Part shown: positions 56,465-64,000 of the stretch, piece after piece | Position numbering within the stretch: the stretch's first letter is position 1 | Layout of the letters: each line of letters starts with the position of its first letter | Assembly (NCBI GenBank): GCA_019426215.1 | Contig: CM033403.1 | Location: 3,301,001-3,365,000 of the forward strand | Length of the DNA: 64,000 bases | Direction of reading: 5' to 3' | Source of the DNA: Buddleja alternifolia | Taxonomy: Eukaryota; Streptophyta; Magnoliopsida; Lamiales; Scrophulariaceae | Made by a program: the position numbers and the translations under genes | The notes under the pieces: generated by a model | What the model was told of the DNA's origin: nothing | Databases searched by the model: none | Seen by the model: only the letters and a program-made list of their open reading frames with translations

Positions 56465-58400
56465 TGATAAGAGGTGTTTTTACGTGTTTTTAAGACCGTA
56501 ATTCTTATGATTTGGATTCACTTATTGCTTAAATCATGTCACATTTGCATTCAATAGGTGTGTTAAGTGAATACAGGTAATAAATGAGAATACATGAAGA
56601 AAAGGGAAGAAAAACGATGTACAAAACAAGTTCAAGCATGTTTTTCAACACTTAGGCGGTTTATGCATCTCCTACCACATTCGAGCGATAATTACGTACA
56701 TTTCGAGACCGACTTAGACAAAGTTTCCTTCTACAAAGTTTTAGATTTATGTCTTAGCTTCAAATGGGGACTCATCCAAATCGGAGGTCTATAGAGACAA
56801 TGGTGAAGGAAATACGATTGCTGCGCCGAACAGAAAAGTACATGTGCCAGGATACGCCCCAACGCCTTCCTAGTCATGCCTAGTCATGGATAGTCCGAAT
56901 GTTACTCCTTTTTCAGCCTAAATTCCAGCCTTATATGATGGGTAAGAATCACTTTTGGCCATAATTCAGCACATGTGTTGAGGGGTTGTCATAAGTGTGT
57001 TTCTTGGTAGATTTACTTTATGGGCGCCAAATCAGAAACAACCTCCATGTTGAAACATAATTTAGGTATACTTAGAGACCGAATTGGACAAAATGTCCTT
57101 CTCCAAAGTTGTAGATCTACGTTTTATCTGAACATGGGGACTTGAATCATCCAATTTGGAGATCTGTGGAGACGTTTATGAGTAAAATACTAAGACTGCG
57201 CTGGAAAGCAAGAAAATGGCAGCATGCATGTGTTTTGTTGAAGTTTTCACATGGTTAGGCTTGGTGGAATTCTTAATGGCCGAAAGTTCAACATTTTTTA
57301 GCTGGTTGGAATCTTAAAAGCCAAACTTTAAGCATCACCTTAGGTGGAATTCTCATTGGGGAACTTTAATGGGAATTCTTAATGCATACTTTAGTGGAAT
57401 TTTTGGCTATAAAAGGAGGGGGAACCCATACTCTTCATCATTCACTATCAATTTCAGATTCTTAGAGGAGAGGGGGGCAGCCCCTAATCTGATTTCTCCA
57501 CCATTCATCACCATTCTTCATCACTCTTGGAGGGGGAAACTAGAGGAAGGAAAAGAGCTTGGGGATTGAAGGCTCAACTTCAAGATCCATCATCATTCAC
57601 CATTTGAGGGAGTTTTTATAGCTTTTCATTTCAATTATGTCTATGAACATGTGTATTAATTCATTTATGTTTTTCATATTATCCATTATGAACTAAATTC
57701 ATAAGACTAGGGCCATGTAAGGCCAAATTGTGATATATGCTTATAATAGATGATTGTTGAGGTTGTTCTTATATTGTTATGTGATGTGAATTTGTGTTTT
57801 TGCCTATCTTGCATATACTTGATCACTACATGTTAGAATCTTATGCCTAGGTTAATATTTCGGGAGAAAATTGACTTAGGGTGCAACAAATTCACATCAT
57901 GACCCGTAACTAATGAGGAATTGCCCTAGACATAGGTAAAGATTCCCGGGTGAAGTTGTTCGATTCAAATCGAGTGAACTCTAGTACGTTAATGCATGTT
58001 TAGTGGTTAGATTTCCGGATAGGAATATTTGGGAAATCACGATCTAATCATAGGAGTTTATACGCGAGACATCGGTTATTCTCTACCCTCGGAGTTCTCA
58101 CCATAACAATATAAGCGTAATCCTTCAACTAGAATCTTTATAAGTATAATTGATCAATTTGAACCTAGCATGTGCCTTAGTCTCCCTTTATACTTTGTGT
58201 AAAATCAATTGTGTAATCTTGTTCTTATTGTATGCATTTTACCTATAATTTATTTTAATTATATTTGTTCTTTTTTTCGTTAAAATCATAAACTAAAATT
58301 CAAGTCTCCGTGGTTCGACAACCCGGACTTTTCGTCCACACTTATTACTACACACGACTAGTGCACTTGCTACAATAGCACGTTAGCTTTTAGCGTGTCA
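56465..58400 (+). repeat. Athila-2 5' LTR
   Basis: 1936 bp, starts TGATAAGAGG and ends TAGCGTGTCA. Contains two diverged copies of a module starting GAGACCGA at 56705 and 57075. Confidence 0.86.
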
Positions 58401-58406
58401 AGTTTT

Positions 58407-58424
58407 TGGCGCCGTTGCCGGGGA
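58407..58424 (+). promoter_or_regulatory. Athila-2 primer site, tRNA-Asp
   Basis: TGGCGCCGTTGCCGGGGA matches the tRNA-Asp 3' end exactly as I remember it. Confidence 0.9.
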
Positions 58425-60294
58425 CTTGTTCATTTTAGTTTTTGATTTTTCGTTTAAATTTTCCTAATTCTTAGTTCTTCGTTTATTTCTAACCTTTCTT
58501 TTATTTTATTATTCTAATTTTGTTTTTTTGTGTTTAATTGTTAGGTGTAATTTGTGGTGCAAAGGGCTTATTGCAAAATCCCGCAATATGAGTGGAAGCA
58601 AGTAGAACATGGAGCTAAAAGGAGGCATGATAAGGATTTGGTCGTGTTAAATGGACCACCTATTTGAACCTCAAAGAGCACAAAGTCGAGCTACCGACTC
58701 TAAACTAGCGCTTCTTGGGAGGCAACCCAAGTTTGTAAGTTTGTTTTTCTTTTTGATTTTGTTTTTGTTTTGTTTAGTTTGTTTCTTTATGTTGTGTTCA
58801 AACATGCACTTTTGGCATGTATGTTTTCTTATGCTTGATGGTTTGAAAAGTTGAAGTGTTAGATATGATGCAAATTTGGACCATGCTCATTTTACTCGAG
58901 AGGAGGAGAAGCTATAGGATTATGTATTGGAAGTTTAAGGATGTTTTTCAACATCCTTGGTTGTAAGTGTTCTTTTACCTTTATGTATGCATGTTGTAAC
59001 AACATTGGGGACAATGTTGGATTTAAGTTTGGGGGTAGAAGAGTATCTATTTTGAATATTGAAAATGCAATCCTAATTTTTAACTTGAATTTGGGGAAAG
59101 TTTGTTTGATATCATGTTTATATGCATCTTTGTTGAGAAAATCAAGCATGAAAATTTTTTAGTCCTTCCAATTGATGCATTGAAATTGATTGACTTGGAA
59201 AAATGGCATGAATTCTTGAAATAATTTGAATTTAATGGAATATATATCTTTGAAATTGCTCGTGGAGACCTTAGACTAGAATTGATTCTTTAGATGATTC
59301 ACAATGCACTTAAATCGAAGGTAGAGGAGTTGAGAGGGTAACCATCTTGAGACACTTAAGGAATTATTCCCAGAAATATTAACTTAGATTTCTCATAAAG
59401 TTATAAGTTGAGTAGTAATTTTATATGCTAACAATGAATTGAAAAGGTTGAATTTTGGTATGACCAAAAGTGGTCAAGCTAATACGTACCGGAGGTGAAA
59501 AGTTTCATACCTATATACTGTACTATTATGCTAATTTGAGCTATGCTCAAGCCAAAAGAAGTGAATTGTTTAAAAGATCTAGTTTTATTTCGTGGCCTTT
59601 GATACTCGAGTGATTAAATCCTTAGGAGTGTCTCTACACTTAATGCCCCAAAACTATCTAGTTTGGGAGTCATTGGTCTAAAGCTTGCTACATGGGTATC
59701 ATAGAAAGCCTAATGGAATAAAACATTGCACATGATCTAGCCTTAATGAAGTTTCAATGGAAATTTCATATGAATTGAAAGCTAAATGTTTGAGATAATG
59801 AAATTTAAATGGCTATGAGATTTTCTATAATTCTTGTGCTTTGCGTTTGATCGAAAGTTGATAGATATGGGATTAATGTCCAAAATTTGGTAAGGATGCC
59901 TCTCGACTATAATACCTTAGATTTATTTTTCACTACACCCTAGAGAGTCTTTTCAAGTATTGGTGTCACATGAGCAAAAGTAGTTGATATGTATATATAT
60001 ATTTGTGAACTTTAAAAGGTTGATTTTATGCCATTCATTCTTGTTGATCATATTGAGATGTGTTGATTCGGTTGGGATTGAAAATTTGCTAGATTTTGTG
60101 GGTATATCTTATGCAAACCCTCACGAGACTATAACTCGTCCTTTGAGGTAACTCAAAGGTTTAAAGGCTTGTTGCACCCGCTAAGTGCAATCGTTTACTC
60201 CACGAAAGTGAGTTAGTTAGTTGTTTTGTTTTCTCCCATTGAATGATGTTGGTCTTGCCTTATAGCTCTTATTGCTCGAGGTCGAGCAATTGAT
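58425..60294 (+). other. Athila-2 internal region
   Basis: Non-coding apart from the 47-bp pol-end block at 58685-58731, which lies about 260 bp after the primer site. Conserved hairpins lie at 59001-59018, 59627-59640, 60123-60139 and 60172-60190. A polypurine-like AAGTTTGGGGGT occurs at 59025-59036 as well as at the LTR. Confidence 0.75.
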
Positions 60295-60308
60295 AAGTTT
60301 GGGGGTGT
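60295..60308 (+). promoter_or_regulatory. Athila-2 polypurine tract
   Basis: AAGTTTGGGGGTGT lies immediately before the 3' LTR. Confidence 0.75.
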
Positions 60309-61107
60309 TGATAAGAGGAGTTTTTACGTGTTTTTAAAACCGTAATTCTTATGATTTGGATTCACTTATTGCTTAAATCATGTCACATTTGCATTCAATA
60401 GGTGTGTTAAGTGAATACAGGTAATAAATGAGAATACATGAAGAAAAGGGAATAAAAACGATGTACAAAACAAGTTCAAGCATGTTTTTCAACACTTAGG
60501 CGGTTTATGCATCTCCTACCACATTCGAGCGATAATTACGTACATTTCGAGACCGACTTAGACAAAGTTTCCTTCTACAAAGTTTTAGATTTATGTCTTA
60601 GCTTCAAATGGGAACTTGAAACATCCAAATCGGAGGTCTATAGAGATAATGGTGAAGGAAATACGATTGCTGCGCCGAACAGAAAAGTACATGTGCCAGG
60701 ATACGCCCCAACGCCTTCCTAGTCATGCCTAGGCATGGATAGTCCGAATGTTACTCCTTTTTCAGCCTAAATTCCAGCCTTATATGATGGGTAAGAATCA
60801 CTTTTGGCCATAATTCAGCACATGTGTTGAGGGGTTGTCATAAGTGTGTTTCTTGGTAGATTTACTTTATGGGCGCCAAATCAGAAACAACCTCCATGTT
60901 GAAACGTAATTTAGGTATACTTAGAGACCGAATTGGACAAAATGTCCTTCTGCAAAGTTGTAGATCTACGTTGTATCTGAACCTGGGGACTTGAATCATC
61001 CAATTTGGAGATCTGTGGAGAAGTTTATGAGGCAAATACTAAGACTGCGCTGGAAAGCAAGAAAATGGCAGCATGCATGTGTTTTGTTGAAGTTTTCACA
61101 TGGTTAG
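60309..61107 (+). repeat. Athila-2 3' LTR, first 800 bp
   Basis: Matches 56465-57265 closely, with small indels such as GGGAACTTGAAACATCC against GGGACTCATCC. It stops at GGTTAG where Athila-3 begins. Confidence 0.88.
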
Positions 61108-62992
61108 TGACACGCTAATACTTAACGTGCTTGGTAGCAAGTGCACTAGTCGTGTGTAGTAATAAAAGTGGACAAAAAGTCCGGGTTGTCGAACCACAAG
61201 GACTTGAATTCTAGTTTTTGATTTTACAACGAAAAAGACAATTAAAGTAAAGTGCAAGAAAAAGGTTAAACAAACGAAGAATCAAAGAGGAAACAAGCAA
61301 CGGATTAAATCTCACGTATGATAAAATGACTAAGGCACATGCAATAACCGAATCTACTCATCAATACATATAAGCTATTCTTCAAATTATTAGACTCCTA
61401 TTGCTTTGGTGGAAACTCCTAAATTAACTATTACCCGATGTCTCGGCACATAATAATCCTATGATTAATTGACGGTTCTCTAAATACGTCTATCCGAGAA
61501 TCTAATCAACAACCACGCATTAACGTTCTAGAGTTTCCCCGGACGAATCCGACTAACCGCACCCGGGAATCTTTACCTATGTCTAGGGCAATTCCTCATT
61601 TATTTCGGATGATGTGTTAATTCTCTTGCACCCTAATCTATTTTCTCTCGAACAACTAGATTAGGCAAGATAGCAAGCATATGGTGATCAAACACATGAT
61701 TGGAATAAAAGCATAGAATTAACACACAAAGCAATAGGAGAATTAATACGAAAATTTACTTAACATATATTGATTTGTAAAATAGGCCTTCACATGGCCT
61801 TAGTACTACAAATTAACCCCTCATCAAGGCCTCAAGAAAATCTAATACAAACATATACAAATTCATGGAAATAAACATGTAAATGCAAGCAATTAAAACT
61901 CCCTCAATTGATTGATGATGGATCCTTGCTTAAGCACTTCAATCCTTAGCTCCTATCTCTTTCTTCCCCTCCAAAAGTGATGAAAAATGGTGATGAATGA
62001 TCATGGGTGAAGAGTGAATGATGGACTTTTCTTCTCTGCCCCCTGAATTTTCGTCCAAGTGTGAAGCCTCCCTCCTCCCCCCTGAATTTTCGTCCAACTC
62101 CCCCTCTCTCCCCCCAAGTGTGTTGTGAGGGGTTCCCCCCCCCCCCCCCAATGGGGTTTTCCTCTCCTTGTCTTGGCCTCCCTCTCCCCTTTTTAAACTC
62201 CCAGAATTGGTCAAGAGTCCCCCCTCTAAGAGTGTGTCCCGGTCAAGTCCTCCAAGAGTCAAGAGATGCTCTCCTTGAAGACAAGAATTGATGGGCACTC
62301 CCTTTCTTTTCTCCACACCCCATCATGGTGCAATAAACAATGGCTCTTTTCCCCTCAAACATGTCCCCCAACACATGTGCTAACATCATGGGTTTCACTA
62401 TTCTATTCCACCATCAAATGATGAACTTTTGGATTAAAGGAATCAAAACCCGGGTGTGGGCGCGCCTAGGCGCGGGCATTATGGCGCTCGGGCGCCGTCA
62501 GCAGAATGCTGGGCGTATTTGCCTCTGTCTGGCGCAGTGATTGTATTTCCTTCATAACTCTCTCCACAAAACTCCGATTTGGATGATTCAAGTCCTCATT
62601 TGAAGCTAACACATAGCTCTACAACTTTGTAGAAGGGAACTTTATCCAATTCGGTCTCTAAATATAAGGAAATAGCGCTCAACCGTGGAAACTAAGGCAG
62701 ATACGGCGCCCAGGCGTGGACAGCACGGCGCCTAGGCGCGGAAAGCAGAATGTTGATGTTATTTCGGCGCCTGGGCGTGGTCGGAGGGGCGCTTGGGCGC
62801 GGAGGTGTGAAGCAACTTGGTCTAAACTTGTTTTATACGTCGATTTTCCGCCCATTCTTCGAATGTATCCTTTTAAGGCTTGAAATCACTTAATGCACAA
62901 ATTAAACGTACATGCGGCAACACTCAAGCGATAAATGGACCTAAAATATAGACGCAAAGGGGCTTAAAAACACGTAAAAATGCCTCTTATCA
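61108..62992 (-). repeat. Athila-3 3' LTR
   Basis: 1885 bp, ends TGACACGCTAAT and CCTCTTATCA. Contains a poly-C run near 62136-62151 and six copies of a GGCGC..GGCG motif at 62462-62802. Confidence 0.85.
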
Positions 62993-63008
62993 ACACCCCC
63001 ACACTTAT
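62993..63008 (-). promoter_or_regulatory. Athila-3 polypurine tract
   Basis: On the minus strand AAGTGTGGGGGTGTT precedes the 3' LTR. Confidence 0.75.
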
Positions 63009-64000
63009 CAATTGCTCGACCTCGAGCAATAAGAGCTATAAGGCATGATCAACATCATCATCCAAGGGAAGAAACAAAGAAAAGAAAAACTATTAACTAA
63101 CTCACTTTCGTGGAGTAAACGGTTGCACTTAGCGTGTGCAACAAGCCTTTAAACCCTAGAGTTACCTCAAAGGACGAGTTATAGTCTCGTGAGGATTTGC
63201 ATGCGATATACCCACAAAAATCGAAGGATGCTAAACTCAAACCAACCGAGACAACTTGAAATAAGAACTATGATGCAATGGCACAAATCAAGTGACAATA
63301 AAGCTCAATAATATGTACACAAATGAAAACAATGCTCATTCAACACCTAGAATCGAACCAATTTCCAAAGGGTGTAGTGGGATAATATCTAAAGTATTAT
63401 GATCGAAAGGCATCCCTACCATGCTCGGAAACATTCCCCAAATCTACCAACTTTCGATAGATCATAGAGTTTATCAAATCATAGGAAACTTCAAGGTTAA
63501 ATTGTGCTCATTTACATTCACTTTACTTTATCATTAACACGTTTTGAACGATTTAAGCTTACAACAACATAAGGCCTCGTGCGATGTTCTACCCCTTTAG
63601 ATCTTTTTGCCACCCGTGTAACGGGCTTTGGGTCAACAACTCCCAAACCAGAGGGTTTTAGGGTGCTAAGTGTTAAGACACTCCTAAGAACTTAATCACC
63701 CGAGTAGCAAAGGCCACGAAATAGAACGAGGTCTTTTATTCAACTCATTCCCGATTGGCTTGAGCAAAGCTCAAATTAGCTCAACGAGTATAGTATATAG
63801 GCAATGGTGCTTTGGTGGCCTCCAATACTCGTCGGCCTGACCGAATTTTCGAGGTCATACCAATCTCATCTCAATCATTCATTCATTGAACACAATTATA
63901 AACCCATAAGCAACTAATCATCTCAAAACAACATGAGAAAAAATCTAGGTTAATATATCCGGGGGTGCTCCTCACATGTCTCGAGATGGAGAACCCTTTT
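63009..64000 (-). other. Athila-3 3' internal non-coding region
   Basis: No gene. Hairpin blocks at 63123-63141, 63174-63190 and 63669-63682 match those in Athila-1 and Athila-2. Confidence 0.7.

Larger units (their letters stand above)
56465..61107 (+). mobile_element. Athila-2: coding-free Athila-type element, 3' LTR interrupted by Athila-3
   Basis: 5' LTR 56465-58400, tRNA-Asp primer site, 1.9 kb internal region and the first 800 bp of the 3' LTR. The internal region lacks gag and pol except for the ALLGRQP box. It shares U5 ends and 3' internal hairpin blocks with Athila-3. The 5' flank TTAACC can be paired only with sequence outside the window. Confidence 0.86.
61108..64000 (-). mobile_element. 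Athila-3: 3' LTR and 3' internal part (continues beyond window)
   Basis: The LTR at 61108-62992 is followed by a polypurine tract and internal sequence on the minus strand. It inserted into the Athila-2 3' LTR. The terminal 600 bp of the LTR resemble the U5 side of Athila-2, but the rest differs, so it is a related, distinct family. Gag and pol, if present, are outside the window. Confidence 0.84.

Noticed and set aside
61939..62316. 125-codon minus-strand frame rich in Gly and Glu
   Set aside because: Low-complexity translation of the pyrimidine-rich Athila-3 LTR including the poly-C tract; not a gene.

Overview
This window looks like a piece of an intergenic nuclear chromosome from a repeat-rich flowering plant, probably a eudicot. 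I infer this from plant-type LTR retrotransposons with tRNA-iMet and tRNA-Asp primer sites, an endogenous pararetrovirus, plant DNA transposons, and a short block of TTTAGGG-like repeats. I see no convincing host protein-coding gene, tRNA gene or rRNA gene. The species cannot be named from the sequence.

Layout. 1-12805 is a Sirevirus-like Ty1/copia element (copy A, plus strand), split by a gag-protease-only Athila-type Ty3/gypsy element (Athila-1, 406-7503, minus, 5-bp target duplication CCTTC). 12806-14697 is the 5' LTR and gag start of another copy of the same copia family (minus). It abuts an endogenous caulimovirid at 14698 to about 20640: capsid C-terminus, small ORF, movement protein, protease-RT-RNase H, a 447-codon open ORF, then a promoter and leader. 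20640-30305 is AT-rich and holds a CACTA-like MITE, tandem repeats, a large TATGTAATAATACGTCA-type minisatellite interrupted by a solo LTR and by a hAT-like element, and telomere-like repeats. 30305-41346 is copia copy B (minus), with a PIF/Harbinger-type transposon (36796-40581) in its LTR. 41347-47900 is an older copia copy D in three pieces, split by a solo LTR and by a three-LTR copia remnant. 47901-51023 is a coding-free copia-type element (E). 51024-56464 is copia copy C (plus). 56465-61107 is a coding-free Athila-type element (Athila-2). 61108-64000 is the 3' LTR and 3' internal part of Athila-3 (minus).

How it fits together. The right half is a Russian doll: E lies in D, C in E, Athila-2 in C, and Athila-3 in Athila-2. 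The coding parts are decayed by nonsense and frameshift mutations, so most are labelled pseudogenes. The exceptions are short or uninterrupted reading frames, notably the last viral ORF. The most notable signals are small hairpins conserved in the 3' non-coding part of three different Athila-type elements, the pararetrovirus with a recognisable as-1/TATA/poly(A) control region, a conserved gag stop with a length-variable spacer before pol in the copia family, and a palindromic module shared by several copia LTR families.
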